This document shows, one piece after another, positions 16,714 through 26,078 of a DNA stretch of 43,609 nucleotides; position 1 is the first letter of the stretch, and each line of letters starts with the position of its first letter. The DNA is from Planctomycetaceae bacterium (GTDB lineage: Bacteria > Planctomycetota > Planctomycetia > Planctomycetales > Planctomycetaceae): the NCBI GenBank assembly GCA_024742875.1, contig JANSXP010000059.1, positions 1-43,609 on the forward strand. The letters are read 5' to 3'. The notes under the pieces are model-generated. The model had not been told where the DNA came from and searched no databases. It saw nothing but the letters and a program-made list of their open reading frames with translations. The position numbers and the translations under genes are program-made.

Positions 16714-19041
16714 TCAGGGTTGAGGGGCAGAATCTTTCCCGGCGGCATCGTCTGACGACAATGCGCTGAGTTTGTCCTTCAGCCGACTGATGATGGACTC
16801 ATCGGCTGTGGAGCTGTCTGATTCTGTCTGCAGCGCTTTTCGAAACGCTGCAGTCGCTTCTTCGTTCCGGCCCAGTGCCAGCTGCACGTCACCAAGGTGC
16901 TCCAGCAGGGTGGAATCCTGATACTCCGGATCGGCATTGGCTTTTTTTAGCGCTTCGAGCGCTTTGTCATATTTCTTCAGTTTGAAGTAGACCCAGCCGA
17001 GGCTGTCGAGGAATGCGGGGTTTTCCGGCTCCGCGGCGACCGCCATCTCAATCATCTTCGCGGCTTTTTCCAGCTGAATGCCCTGATCGGCATACAGATA
17101 GCCAAGGTCGTTATTGACCCCCGGGTCATCGGGCGAATTCGCATATACCTCTTCCAGAATTCGCTGGCCGTTTTCCAGATCTCCGCCCTGCACGTACGAG
17201 TTGGAAAGCGAGACACGAGCGCGTCGTGCCGTATCGGCGTCAATGCCCGAGACTTTCAGCACGTCTTCGTACACCGTGGTGGCCTCGTCCCAGCGGCGCA
17301 ACTGAGACAGCAAAGCTCCCAGCAACATGCCTGAACGTCCCTCAAGACCAGGGTCCTGCTGTGACAGGGTGATGGCCTTCTTCAGGTTGCGTTCGGCGTT
17401 TTCGAAATCCTCAGACTGCACCTGAACCCATCCCATCTGGTAGGTCAGCTCCGGGTTGGAGGGCGACATCTGCAGCGCTGTTTCAATCGCTTTGACTGCG
17501 CTGGGGTAATTCTCGTTGAAGGCTTCCGCCTGAGACAGGCGATACAGTGCGATCAGCTGTTGCTGAGCACCGATGCCCGGGACCGACAGCAGGTTGCGAT
17601 ACGTGGCGGATGACTCATCGTACTTTTCCTGGAGCAACAGGTTGAAGCCGAGACGCCCCAGCACCTCCACACCCAGACGCGGATCCGGGTTGCGGGCCAA
17701 AGTCGCCTTCAGCAGCTTCTCTTCCTGGGATTCGAGCTCAAGATCCTGAGCGATCTGGCTGTAGTAGAATGTGTCCAGCGAGGTCGGTCGCAGGTTTCCG
17801 TCGAGTGTGCCAATTGCCTCTTCCACAACGGCAGTAGCAAATTCCGTGCTTTCCAGAATCTCATCTTTCACCGGCATCAGTTCGGCCAGCGAAATACGTG
17901 CGCGAATCGATTTGGAGACTTCTTTGATCAGCGACTTTGGGTCCCGATCGGCGACCGCCACACGCACAAGGCCCAGCCTTGCATCGAGGTCCCCTGATTC
18001 ATCCAGCACTTTGCGAAACAGATCGGCCGCTCCGGCTGTGTCTCCCTGACGGATCAGCTGTTCGCCGATAAACATATTGACAACGCTCTCATCCGGTGAG
18101 TCCTCAGCCAGTTTCCGAAGAGTCGGCACAATGCTGTCGCCCTCGTTCTTTGCTCGCAGGATGTCGGACAGCAGCTGGAGCGACTCTTTGCTTCTTTGCT
18201 GAGATTCGAAGTAGCGATCGAGGTTGTCTTTCGCCTGCGCCAGATCGTCGGTTCGGTATTGTGCGGTTGCCAGCAGAAGATGGTGGATACCCGGGGCATC
18301 CTTCCTGCTGGCCGCCAGACCGGAGAATGCTCGCATGGCCTGTTTGTTGTTGCCGATCTGCAGCATCAACCGGCCGATCGCTTCATACCCACCCTGTTTC
18401 TCATTCAGCAGTGCCTGATGCTGCCGAAAGTCCAGTCCGTAGTCTTCGGGCTTGTCGAGAGCATCAAGTACAACGGCATAGCTTTCGGCCGCCTTCTGAA
18501 AGGCTTTTGTTCCGCGACTCAATCGGGCGCGCACATTGTGCAGCTGCAGGGCCTGCAGTGATTTGGGCTTCAGGCTTTTTGACGCCAGGCCCTCTTCCAC
18601 CAGCTGCATGGCTTCGTCGATACGTTCCCGGCTTGTTAGCAGCAATGCGAGCTGCAGCCGCGTCTCGCTGTCACCCGCATCCAGCTTGATGGCTTCCCGC
18701 GCCATGCGCTCCGCCTGTTCGACCCGGCCCATGCGCATCAGGAGCAGTGCCTGTGCTTTGACTGGCTCCGGTGCTTTCGGATCCAGCTCGGCCGCTTTCC
18801 TGAAGGCCTTCAACGCCTCAGAAATGTCTCCGTCTTTCTGCCTCGCCAGGCCGTCCATGTAAACCGCCATGGATTCGGCTTTTTTGTCCTGCTCATCGCT
18901 GTTGGCGGAGGACTTCAATTCGGGGACCGGATCGTCCCCCAGAATCTCAGGTTCGTCCTGCGCCACAACAGGGCGAAACTGTGTCATCCCCGTCAGCAGC
19001 AGCCAGAGCAACAGGAGAGATCGACGTGTGAATATTTTCAT
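16714..19041 (-). CDS. Secreted tetratricopeptide-repeat protein
   Basis: A 775-residue protein with a clear signal peptide (basic MKIFTRRS, a Leu-rich core, probable cleavage after VVA near residue 27), so it is exported to the periplasm or outer surface. The rest is helical TPR units, best seen at ~55-120 ([20 protein letters not shown]) and ~500-740 (e.g. [60 protein letters not shown]). The central part is more divergent. TPR arrays bind other proteins; the partner is unknown. The LGYLYADQG and [18 protein letters not shown] units resemble those of bacterial secretion or biogenesis TPR proteins. It heads a minus-strand run with ruvB, the PLP enzyme and mnmG. Confidence 0.85.
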   Translation of the reverse strand: MKIFTRRSLLLLWLLLTGMTQFRPVVAQDEPEILGDDPVPELKSSANSDEQDKKAESMAVYMDGLARQKDGDISEALKAFRKAAELDPKAPEPVKAQALLLMRMGRVEQAERMAREAIKLDAGDSETRLQLALLLTSRERIDEAMQLVEEGLASKSLKPKSLQALQLHNVRARLSRGTKAFQKAAESYAVVLDALDKPEDYGLDFRQHQALLNEKQGGYEAIGRLMLQIGNNKQAMRAFSGLAASRKDAPGIHHLLLATAQYRTDDLAQAKDNLDRYFESQQRSKESLQLLSDILRAKNEGDSIVPTLRKLAEDSPDESVVNMFIGEQLIRQGDTAGAADLFRKVLDESGDLDARLGLVRVAVADRDPKSLIKEVSKSIRARISLAELMPVKDEILESTEFATAVVEEAIGTLDGNLRPTSLDTFYYSQIAQDLELESQEEKLLKATLARNPDPRLGVEVLGRLGFNLLLQEKYDESSATYRNLLSVPGIGAQQQLIALYRLSQAEAFNENYPSAVKAIETALQMSPSNPELTYQMGWVQVQSEDFENAERNLKKAITLSQQDPGLEGRSGMLLGALLSQLRRWDEATTVYEDVLKVSGIDADTARRARVSLSNSYVQGGDLENGQRILEEVYANSPDDPGVNNDLGYLYADQGIQLEKAAKMIEMAVAAEPENPAFLDSLGWVYFKLKKYDKALEALKKANADPEYQDSTLLEHLGDVQLALGRNEEATAAFRKALQTESDSSTADESIISRLKDKLSALSSDDAAGKDSAPQP

Positions 19042-19202
19042 GACGACAGCCAGTTCAGCGATTGCAGAAATTCAAGCAGGACATGCAGATTGTAGGCACG
19101 CCGTGTCGCGGATTCTCGCTGATTCTGCCCCGCATTTGAAGGCTGCAGCTGTTGGGCGCAATTCGATAACGTCCGGAACGGCATTGCCGAAAAGCGGGGG
19201 GA

Positions 19203-20195
19203 TTACTTCTTCTTCTTTTTCGCGACCTTCTTTTTTGTCACCTTTTTGGCCGCCTTCTTTTTGGGGCTCGCTTTTTTGGCCGCCTTCTTCCTGGCGGGTG
19301 TCGCCTTTTTGGCAGTGGCCTTTTTGGGCGTGGTCGCTTTCTTCTTCGCAGTTTTGCTGGCGGTCCCCTTTTTGGCGGCCGCTTTTTTTGATGCCGCTTT
19401 TTTGGTTGCAGCCTTCTTTGTGGTCCCTTTTTTCGCGGCCGCTTTCTTGGTGGCCGCTTTTTTGGTGGCCTTCTTTTTGCGTTTTTTCGGGGCTTTGAGC
19501 ACGGCCAGACGCTGCTCAACTTTGAGCACGTCAAACTCGCCTTCTTCCTCGTATTCGTCTGTGATCCGATCGGCAAACTTCGGATCCGTGGCGAATTTTC
19601 GCAGCAGGCACGTGAAGGCAAATGATTCGGATTTCTTCACGCCGGACTTCAGAAACTCGGTGGCCTCTTCAATCGAGCTGTCAGCAGGGACCAGGCCGAG
19701 GTGAATGACAGCGCGGTGCATGCCCGTGTCGAGGGTCACGACATGACTGCCCAGCACCTGCTGCAGAGTAAAGTTCACGACGAATGGGGAGAGGTACTCA
19801 ATCTTCTTCAGACGCTTTTGGGCTGACTCGACCGTCAGTTTGCCCAGTTTTTCGTACTCGAAGGAGTAGGTGCTCTCGAAGACAAATCGCAGGATCGAAC
19901 GGATCCGCAGGCCCTTCCAGTCCGCGTTCTTCAGATCGCTGAGCGTGCGTTCCAGTTCTGAAACGCTGCTGACGCGGATCTCATTCAGGTCATAGTAGGA
20001 CTTCAGCAGGGTCTCAAACGAGGAGACCGCAGAGTCCCAGGGGTTGTCTTCCAGGCAGACGGCGAACAGCATGGTTTCAAGGACCGGCTCCTTGAACTTG
20101 GGCAGCGACTTGCCGTATTCCTTTTGCAGAATCGTCGTCAGCTTCTTGCAGGCCGTCGCCTTGTCACTTGCTTTGGTTGATGCAGCCGTTGGCAT
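19203..20195 (-). CDS. HhH-GPD/endonuclease III-like protein with histone H1-like tail
   Basis: The start is ATG 20195, with AGGA at 20204-20207 spaced by eight bases (330 residues); an in-frame ATG eight codons upstream is less likely. Residues ~15-230 resemble the all-helical HhH-GPD fold of endonuclease III: LDTGMHRAVIHLGL (Asp156) matches the VDTHVxR-xRLGL segment with the structural/catalytic Asp. The helix-hairpin-helix GVGxKTA segment that carries the glycosylase Lys is instead YLSPFVVNFTL, and no Fe-S cysteine cluster is visible, so lyase activity is doubtful. Residues ~234-330 are almost only Lys, Ala and Thr (KKAATKKAAAKK type), like bacterial histone H1-like proteins, and should bind DNA without sequence preference. 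It follows rbfA by 95 bases. Confidence 0.75.
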   Translation of the reverse strand: MPTAASTKASDKATACKKLTTILQKEYGKSLPKFKEPVLETMLFAVCLEDNPWDSAVSSFETLLKSYYDLNEIRVSSVSELERTLSDLKNADWKGLRIRSILRFVFESTYSFEYEKLGKLTVESAQKRLKKIEYLSPFVVNFTLQQVLGSHVVTLDTGMHRAVIHLGLVPADSSIEEATEFLKSGVKKSESFAFTCLLRKFATDPKFADRITDEYEEEGEFDVLKVEQRLAVLKAPKKRKKKATKKAATKKAAAKKGTTKKAATKKAASKKAAAKKGTASKTAKKKATTPKKATAKKATPARKKAAKKASPKKKAAKKVTKKKVAKKKKK

Positions 20196-20290
20196 GTTTG
20201 TATTCCTGTGCGTAACCAATTCGATCCTGGGCGCCCGTTGACGGGCCGCCCGCTCATAGACGCCCGTTGAGGCGACCGAGTCCTGGCCGT

Positions 20291-20797
20291 CTACTCAGAG
20301 ACTTCTCGTTTGGATGCCTCTCGCTCAGAAGTCCCGTCCTGAGAGGCCCCCTCGTGAGAAGCCGCTGACTGGTCGTTTGGGAGCGGATTCAGAGTCTGTT
20401 CCATCGACGGTTCCGGAGATTCCGCAGTGGCCGTCTGTGTTGATTCTTCATCTTCGGCCGGCAGCACTTCACGCAGAATGCGGGAGGCCTCGATCGATTT
20501 CTGGACGCCGTGGTCTACTTCAAACTTCAATTCGGGCGTGTATCGAGTCTTGACCCGATCGGCGACTTTTGACTGCAGATAACCACGGGCGGAATTCAAT
20601 CCGTGCAGCGTTAGTGATTCCTGCTTCTCGTTGCCCATCACGGAAATGCGAACTTTGGCGTACCGCAGATCCGGGCTCACGTCAGCGCCCAGAACGGTAA
20701 CGTTGCGGATGCGAGGATCGCGAAGCTCCTGCAGAATTGCGGTGCTCACAACTTCGCGTATCACTGATGCCACGCGTGCTGTGCGGCGAGAGGACAT
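20291..20797 (-). CDS. rbfA: Ribosome-binding factor A
   Basis: A 168-residue protein. Residues 1-~118 form the RbfA KH-like domain (REVVSTAILQELRDPRI, VSPDLRYAKVRISVMG, ARGYLQSKVADRVKTRYTPE), which binds the 30S subunit during late 16S rRNA maturation and cold adaptation. The remaining ~50 residues are an acidic, Ser/Glu-rich tail that most RbfA proteins lack or have shorter. AGGAAA lies seven bases before the ATG. The position downstream of infB is the classical nusA-infB-rbfA order. A GC-rich hairpin in the 92-base gap after infB may lower or process read-through. Confidence 0.94.
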   Translation of the reverse strand: MSSRRTARVASVIREVVSTAILQELRDPRIRNVTVLGADVSPDLRYAKVRISVMGNEKQESLTLHGLNSARGYLQSKVADRVKTRYTPELKFEVDHGVQKSIEASRILREVLPAEDEESTQTATAESPEPSMEQTLNPLPNDQSAASHEGASQDGTSEREASKREVSE

Positions 20798-20827
20798 AAA
20801 CCGATTTCCTGTCAGACAAAAGCGTAC

Positions 20828-20850
20828 GCCCCGGGATGAATGCCGGGGGC
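20828..20850 (-). promoter_or_regulatory. GC-rich hairpin between infB and rbfA
   Basis: GCCCCGG (20828-20834) and CCGGGGGC (20843-20850) form a stem with an eight-base loop in the infB-rbfA gap. On the transcribed strand the nearest T run (TTTT) begins about six bases later, so it is at best a weak terminator. It may be an RNA processing or stability element. Confidence 0.4.
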
Positions 20851-20889
20851 GAATACCCTGAGGCCAGGCCGACCCCGAGGGCCGGGGAA

Positions 20890-23712
20890 CTAATCCAACG
20901 TGCGCTGAATCTCATCGATGCGGAAGGCTTCCAGAAGGTCACCGTCTTTGACGTCATTGAATCCTTCCAGTCGAATTCCGCACTCCATGCCTTCTCGCAC
21001 TTCTTTGGCGTCGTCTTTTTCACGCTTGAGCGATCCGATCCGATAATCATTCAGTACCGTATTGTCCCGAATGACATGGATGCGGTTATCACGGGAGATC
21101 GTGCCATTGAGCATGCGGCACCCGGCGATGGTTCCAAACCGGCTGATGTTGAACGTTCGCAGCACGATCGCACGTCCGGTGGTGACTTCCACCCGTTCCG
21201 GACGCAGCAGGCCTTCCAGCGACTGTCGGATCTGCTCGGTGACCTCGTAGATGATGTTATAACGGCGGATCTCAACGCCTTCGCGTTCTGCCAGCTGGGC
21301 CGCGCGATCTTCAGCAACCACATGGAAGGCGATAATGATAGCCTGCGAAGCGCTGGCCAGGTAAACGTCACTTTCATTGACGCCACCAACGGCCATGTGA
21401 ACAAAGCTAATCTGGACTTCCGGATGATCAAACTTATCCAGTTCGCCGCGGATCGCTTCCAGTGAGCCCGGTGTGTCTGCCTTGATAATCAATGGCAGAT
21501 CCTGAGCCCCTTCACCTTCGCGAGCGAGACTGAGAATGTTCTCCAGAGTGGCCGGCTTGCCGGTGCCGGTGGACAGAGCCATTTCCCGACCTTCATGCTG
21601 ACGGCTTTCCGCCACGGTTCGCGCTTCTTCGATATCTTTCATTTCAAAGAAGTGCACGCCGGCAGTGGGCACTTCGTCAAGGCCGGCCACCTTGACTGGC
21701 ATCGACGGCCCAGCCTCCTTGATCGGCTTGCCTTTGTCATCATAGATCGCACGAATGCGACCATAGCTGGTGCCGCACAACACGCTGTCGCCAACACGCA
21801 GTGTTCCCTTCTGAACGATCAGCCAGGCGATCACGCCTCGACCCTCGTCACGAAAGGCTTCCAGGCAGACACCCACGGCCCTGCGGTCCGGATTCGCCTT
21901 GTACTCCAGCAGTTCGGCTGTCAGCTGCAGCGTTTCCACAAGATTGTCCAGCCCCATGCCGGTTTCACCGGAAGTGCGAACCACTTCGTACTCCCCACCC
22001 CATTCGGCGGGGAGAAGGTCATGCTGAGCCAGTTGTTGCAGGGTCTTCTGCTCGTCGACGTCAGGCAGGTCCATCTTGTTCAGTGCGACAACGATCGGCA
22101 CGCCGGCGCTCTTGGCGTGGCTGATGCATTCTTCCGTCTGAGGCATCACGCCGTCGTCGGCGGCCACCACCAGCACGATGATGTCGGTCACGTTGGCACC
22201 GCGAGCACGCATCTCGCCAAACGCCGCGTGACCAGGAGTATCAACGAACGTCAATGCCTGACCTTCGTTCATGACCTGGTAAGCGGCAATATGCTGCGTG
22301 ATTCCACCAGCTTCTCCGGCCGCCACATTCGCATTACGCAGTCGGTCCACGAGCGTCGTCTTACCGTGGTCGACATGGCCGAGAATCGTAATGATGGGGG
22401 GACGCCATTCCAGATCGTCTTCGTGATCTTCTGTGTCCAGAGAGGCCATCAGCTCGGCTTCGACGTCACGACCTCGCTTGATTTCCAGGTCGACACCCAG
22501 CTCCATCGCAACTTCAAGGGCGTCTTCTTCAGACAGCTCATCGTTGATCGTGATGATCTGACCAGCTTTGAAGAAGTGTCCGATAATTGACTTGGCCGGG
22601 CGTCCGATCGCTTCCGACAGGTTTCGCACGTTGATCGGAAATTCGATCTGTGCGCTCGATTTCAATTCGGCCGCCGGACGGTTGCCTTTGCGGCGTCGTA
22701 ACTTTTTCTGCTGTCGTTGTTCTTCTCGCGACCGCTGCAGTTCTTTCAGCAGTGATCCCTTACGGGCGCCCTGTCTTCGGCCTCCACCGCCCTGCAGAGC
22801 ACCGTCATGGTCGGCTTTCGCCTGTTTCAACTGAGCCAGCTGATTGGCCAGAGGACTGTTCACATCGACAATTTTGTCGATGGAAATGTCAGGCTTCATC
22901 GCCTTCTCAGAAGACTTTTTGGGCTTCTGTTTGATGGCGGGTGGCTGATACTGCGGAGGGGCGGCGACCAAGGGACGATTGATGGGGCGATCGCGACCGG
23001 GGGTCTCCCGCTCTTTGGGCTTATCGGCTGTCGGGCGATCCGGTCCGCCGTCCCGATCTTTAACAGATCCGATCGGCCGCATCTCGCGGACGGGCGCCTT
23101 GCGCATCTTATGGATCGGGGAGTTGGGTTTTCTTGGTGACAAAGGCTTTTCTGCTGCCGGAGCGGCCGGCGGTTCGGGTTTCGTTTCTTCGGGTTTTGCG
23201 GGCGCTTCCTGGCTTTCCGCGGCGGGCTGACTGACTTCTTCCTCTGCAGGCAGGTTGTCCGTTTCCTCGGCGGCAGTCTGCTCCGGAGCGGGCTCCGTGT
23301 CCGTCGGTTTGACGTCGCTGTCAGCGCTCGATTCCACGACAGCCTCTGCCGGCGTTTCTGCAACAGGCTCGGTCACTTCAGATTCGGGCGGATCAATGGC
23401 TGGCGTTTCTTCCACCTCACCCTCAGGGGCCGCTTCCGCCGTGTCTCTGGGCGCAGCTTTGGGCAGCACGCGAATGTCACGCATCTTGCCCGTGGAAGGC
23501 TCGCGAGTGGGCGCCAGATCTTCAGCGGGTGCCGCCCCGCCGTCTGATCCGGAATCTCGTCCCTTGATGTAATTGACTATCTGGTCGCGCTGCTCCGGTG
23601 TGATGGTGGCCAGCGCATTGCGAAGCTGGACTCCTGCCTCATCGCAGAGTCCAAGTAAAACCTTGCTGTCCAGGCCAAGTTCCCTGGCCAGAGCAAAGAT
23701 ACGAATCTTCAA
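20890..23712 (-). CDS. infB: Translation initiation factor IF-2
   Basis: A 940-residue GTPase that places initiator fMet-tRNA on the 30S subunit and promotes subunit joining. Residues 1-~50 are the first IF2 N-terminal domain ([19 protein letters not shown]). Then comes a long Glu/Pro/Ala-rich, later Lys/Arg-rich, disordered linker (~60-345). The second IF2_N domain is at ~355-410 ([16 protein letters not shown]). The GTPase domain has G1 GHVDHGKTT (Lys451), G3 DTPGHAAF and G4 NKMD; domains II-IV follow ([14 protein letters not shown]). I place the start at TTG 23712, because AAGGGG lies eight bases before it and the product then begins MKIRIFALA as in other IF2 proteins; a GTG three codons upstream overlaps that ribosome binding site. 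Confidence 0.96.
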   Translation of the reverse strand: MKIRIFALARELGLDSKVLLGLCDEAGVQLRNALATITPEQRDQIVNYIKGRDSGSDGGAAPAEDLAPTREPSTGKMRDIRVLPKAAPRDTAEAAPEGEVEETPAIDPPESEVTEPVAETPAEAVVESSADSDVKPTDTEPAPEQTAAEETDNLPAEEEVSQPAAESQEAPAKPEETKPEPPAAPAAEKPLSPRKPNSPIHKMRKAPVREMRPIGSVKDRDGGPDRPTADKPKERETPGRDRPINRPLVAAPPQYQPPAIKQKPKKSSEKAMKPDISIDKIVDVNSPLANQLAQLKQAKADHDGALQGGGGRRQGARKGSLLKELQRSREEQRQQKKLRRRKGNRPAAELKSSAQIEFPINVRNLSEAIGRPAKSIIGHFFKAGQIITINDELSEEDALEVAMELGVDLEIKRGRDVEAELMASLDTEDHEDDLEWRPPIITILGHVDHGKTTLVDRLRNANVAAGEAGGITQHIAAYQVMNEGQALTFVDTPGHAAFGEMRARGANVTDIIVLVVAADDGVMPQTEECISHAKSAGVPIVVALNKMDLPDVDEQKTLQQLAQHDLLPAEWGGEYEVVRTSGETGMGLDNLVETLQLTAELLEYKANPDRRAVGVCLEAFRDEGRGVIAWLIVQKGTLRVGDSVLCGTSYGRIRAIYDDKGKPIKEAGPSMPVKVAGLDEVPTAGVHFFEMKDIEEARTVAESRQHEGREMALSTGTGKPATLENILSLAREGEGAQDLPLIIKADTPGSLEAIRGELDKFDHPEVQISFVHMAVGGVNESDVYLASASQAIIIAFHVVAEDRAAQLAEREGVEIRRYNIIYEVTEQIRQSLEGLLRPERVEVTTGRAIVLRTFNISRFGTIAGCRMLNGTISRDNRIHVIRDNTVLNDYRIGSLKREKDDAKEVREGMECGIRLEGFNDVKDGDLLEAFRIDEIQRTLD

Positions 23713-23720
23713 AACAAACA

Positions 23721-23726
23721 CCCCTT
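23721..23726 (-). promoter_or_regulatory. Ribosome binding site fixing a TTG start for infB
   Basis: On the minus strand AAGGGG is followed by eight bases and then TTG (23712-23710). The upstream GTG at 23721 overlaps this site and cannot use it, so TTG is the better start. Confidence 0.6.
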
Positions 23727-23918
23727 CGCCGTGTCCCCAAATTCGTCATGTTCCGGACACGGTTGGTTTGGCTCCGGACTGCCCTTGCGATTCCGGAACC
23801 GATGAAATTTAAACTGACATAACCTACGCAATCTTCCGCGATCGATTTGCACGACGCCAGCATTTGCCGGCGGAAGTTATCGTTAAGTTTTAGAAGGTCT
23901 CTCTCCTCGGTGATGGCA

Positions 23919-25469
23919 TCATTCGGCCGTGGGTGGCTTCGGTTCTTCTGTTTCGGTCTCGCCCGATGACGGCACTGATGAATCGTCCGTCGGCTCAGCA
24001 GCGGAGTCTTCAGTGGCCCCTTCTTCTTCCGTTGCTGACTCGACTGTCTCCGCTGGCTCGGCGGCGGCTTCGGGTTCTGGTGCGGCTTCGGGTTCTGGTG
24101 CGGCTTCGGGGGCTGCTGCCGTCTCAGCCGTTGTGGCATCCGGAGCCGGACTCGCCGCTGTTGCCGGACTTGCCGCATCTGTCGCCGTGGCTTCAGCGTC
24201 TGCCGACTCTGTCTGACCCTCGGGCTTGGCCGGTGCACTGGCTGCTGGAGCCGTCGGTGGTGGTCCGCCGGGATTCAGTTTGCGAGCTCGGGCGGCCGCA
24301 ATCTCTTCCTGTTCGATCCGCTCACTTTCCACATCGGCATACGCAATAATCTCGTCGACATCTTCCTGAGACAGTTGGCCCATTTCCATCAGGTCGTCAG
24401 GCTCGATCACGGACAGGTCGTCAAACGTGAAGAATCCCTGAGAAACAAGCACTTCGACCAGATCGGCGGGCATCTTGGGGACAACACTGAACTGTTCAAT
24501 CGAGACGTCCAGTTGCTCGTCCAGCGATTCCTGCGTCATTACGTTGATGTCCCAGCCCACCAGCTTGGAGGCCAGACGCACGTTTTGCCCACGACGCCCG
24601 ATGGCGAGCGACAACTGATCCTCTCGAACGAGGACGATCACCTTGCCCAGCATGGGGCAGAGAATCACGTCTTCCACTTCCGCTGGCTGCAGTGCATTGG
24701 GGACCAGGATCTGCAGGCTGTCGTTCCAGCGAACGATGTCAATCCGCTCGCCATTGAGTTCTTCGACAATGCTGCGGATGCGGGAGCCACGGACACCGAC
24801 ACACGCACCCACGCAGTCGATCGATGTATCGTAAGAGGAGACAGCCACTTTTGATCGGTGTCCTGCCTCACGGGCGATCGACCGCGTCTCAATGATGCGA
24901 TCGGCGACTTCCGGAATCTCGACCTCAAACAGGCGGCGGACAAAATCTGCGTGGGTTCGTGAGAGGATCACTCGGACTCGCGAGCCCGCCTTCTTGACGT
25001 CCAGGACGATGGCGCGAACGCGGTCACCAACGCGATAGGTTTCTTTGTTGATTTGTTCACTGCGCGGCAGGATCGCTTCGACCTTGCCGAGGTTGACGAT
25101 GACTGTGCCCCGGTCCACACGCGTCACAGCTCCGGTGACCTGCTGGCTGCGCAGTTCCTGAAATTCTTCGTACAGCGAGTCCCGTTCAGCTTCGCGAATT
25201 CGCTGAATCATCACCTGTTTGGCGGTCTGTGCCGAAATACGTCCCAGCAGGTCGCCGATCAGTTCCGGCTCCAGATAGGCGCCATCGCACGTGAGGGACG
25301 GCTCGCCAGTATCCCGGTCAATTTTGACTTCCAGCACTTCTTCTTCGGAAAAGTGCTTGCGCGCGGCGGACAAAATCGCCTGCTCGATTCCTTCGAACAC
25401 GATCTCTTTGTCAATTTGCTTGTCGCGATGAATCGCATCGACAATGCGTTTGATTTCGTCGCCGTTCAT
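23919..25469 (-). CDS. nusA: Transcription termination/antitermination factor NusA
   Basis: A 516-residue RNA polymerase-binding factor that modulates pausing, termination and antitermination. From the chosen ATG 25469 ([20 protein letters not shown]) the order is: NusA N-terminal domain (~1-125), S1 domain (~130-200, [18 protein letters not shown]), and KH1/KH2 (~200-345, with [14 protein letters not shown] and [18 protein letters not shown]). One helix-hairpin-helix segment follows ([20 protein letters not shown]). The last ~100 residues are an Ala/Pro/Glu-rich acidic tail with [13 protein letters not shown] repeats. An in-frame start at 25613 would run through the leader hairpin and is rejected. 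It lies 206 bases upstream of infB. rimP, the usual gene before nusA, is absent here. Confidence 0.95.
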   Translation of the reverse strand: MNGDEIKRIVDAIHRDKQIDKEIVFEGIEQAILSAARKHFSEEEVLEVKIDRDTGEPSLTCDGAYLEPELIGDLLGRISAQTAKQVMIQRIREAERDSLYEEFQELRSQQVTGAVTRVDRGTVIVNLGKVEAILPRSEQINKETYRVGDRVRAIVLDVKKAGSRVRVILSRTHADFVRRLFEVEIPEVADRIIETRSIAREAGHRSKVAVSSYDTSIDCVGACVGVRGSRIRSIVEELNGERIDIVRWNDSLQILVPNALQPAEVEDVILCPMLGKVIVLVREDQLSLAIGRRGQNVRLASKLVGWDINVMTQESLDEQLDVSIEQFSVVPKMPADLVEVLVSQGFFTFDDLSVIEPDDLMEMGQLSQEDVDEIIAYADVESERIEQEEIAAARARKLNPGGPPPTAPAASAPAKPEGQTESADAEATATDAASPATAASPAPDATTAETAAAPEAAPEPEAAPEPEAAAEPAETVESATEEEGATEDSAAEPTDDSSVPSSGETETEEPKPPTAE

Positions 25470-25501
25470 ATATCCCGCAACCGATCTTTTGACCTGACAA
25501 T

Positions 25502-25530
25502 AAAAAAAGTGGGATAGAATCCCACTTTTT
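25502..25530 (-). terminator. Terminator-like hairpin in the nusA leader (possible attenuator)
   Basis: GTGGGAT (25509-25515) and ATCCCAC (25519-25525) form a perfect stem with a three-base loop, extended by A/T pairs (25504-25508 with 25526-25530). On the minus strand it is followed by a run of seven T and then ATT, the layout of an intrinsic terminator. It lies after the likely nusA promoter and just before the nusA start codon. Confidence 0.75.
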
Positions 25531-25728
25531 AGCCGACCCCCAATGAGACCGGCACCTTGCCTGTCAGCCCAAGTCGAAACATCTCTGACAGAGACGTCAC
25601 CAACTAGATGCATGGAACAGGTTTTCTCAGAACTTAATGCATGTGCATGCCTTTTTCGCCGCGCCGGAGCGTGACAGTTCAGAGTAGTGAGTCCAACCCA
25701 ACGGGCACTGGCCCGATCAGTGAGCCGG

Positions 25729-25757
25729 ACGATATCGCTGCCCGTTCAAACTGTCAA
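25729..25757 (-). promoter_or_regulatory. nusA: Probable sigma70-type promoter of nusA
   Basis: On the minus strand there is a perfect TTGACA (25752-25757), 17 bases, then TATCGT (25729-25734, four of six). Transcription would start near 25722, about 253 bases before the nusA ATG and upstream of the hairpin at 25502-25530. Confidence 0.55.
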
Positions 25758-25842
25758 GTATGAGATCAGGGCGTGCCGGACAATCGCAGCAATCCGTCTC
25801 TCCTGAAGCGACTGCCGAAATCGTGCCCGGCCGAACGGGCGG

Positions 25843-26043
25843 TCAGGAAGGCTTCACTGACTCGCGGGCAACCTGCCGAGCACATTTGTACGCATGTTTA
25901 ATCGTAAATACGCGGGATTCGATCTGCTCAGCCGTGAAGTATCGGCCTGGTTCGCTCACGGGAAGCCCTGCCAGTGAGAGTGTCAGTGGCAGCAGGTCGA
26001 GAAATTCCTTGTACCGGCGTTGCTGGTCAGAAGGATCGGGCAT
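25843..26043 (-). CDS. Small protein of unknown function
   Basis: A 66-residue open frame that begins 35 bases after the FHA gene and ends before the nusA promoter. I do not recognise it. The composition looks protein-like: a mixed helix (RRYKEFLDLLPLTLSLAGLP), a Pro/Gly turn, then FTAEQIESRVFTIKHAYKCARQVARE, a second amphipathic helix. There is no signal peptide, membrane segment or metal motif. Its position between the FHA gene and nusA suggests co-transcription with the FHA gene. No clear ribosome binding site precedes ATG 26043, which is compatible with translational coupling. It could also be chance. Confidence 0.6.
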   Translation of the reverse strand: MPDPSDQQRRYKEFLDLLPLTLSLAGLPVSEPGRYFTAEQIESRVFTIKHAYKCARQVARESVKPS

Positions 26044-26078
26044 GGTGTGGAGACTTAAGAAACGAAGGCCAGGTCAAA

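Larger units (their letters stand above)
25470..25842. other. nusA leader and promoter region
   Basis: These 373 bases contain no gene I can support. They hold, in the direction of minus-strand transcription, a probable promoter (25729-25757), a small inverted repeat TCTCTG-A-CAGAGA (25582-25594) and a terminator-like hairpin (25502-25530) ending 34 bases before the nusA start. Taken together this looks like a long, structured, possibly attenuated leader. Confidence 0.65.

Noticed and set aside
19246-19704. Plus-strand frame with Phe/Leu/Ala-rich product that looks like a membrane protein
   Set aside because: It is the complement of the Lys/Ala histone-like tail; AAG codons read as CTT/TTT on the other strand.
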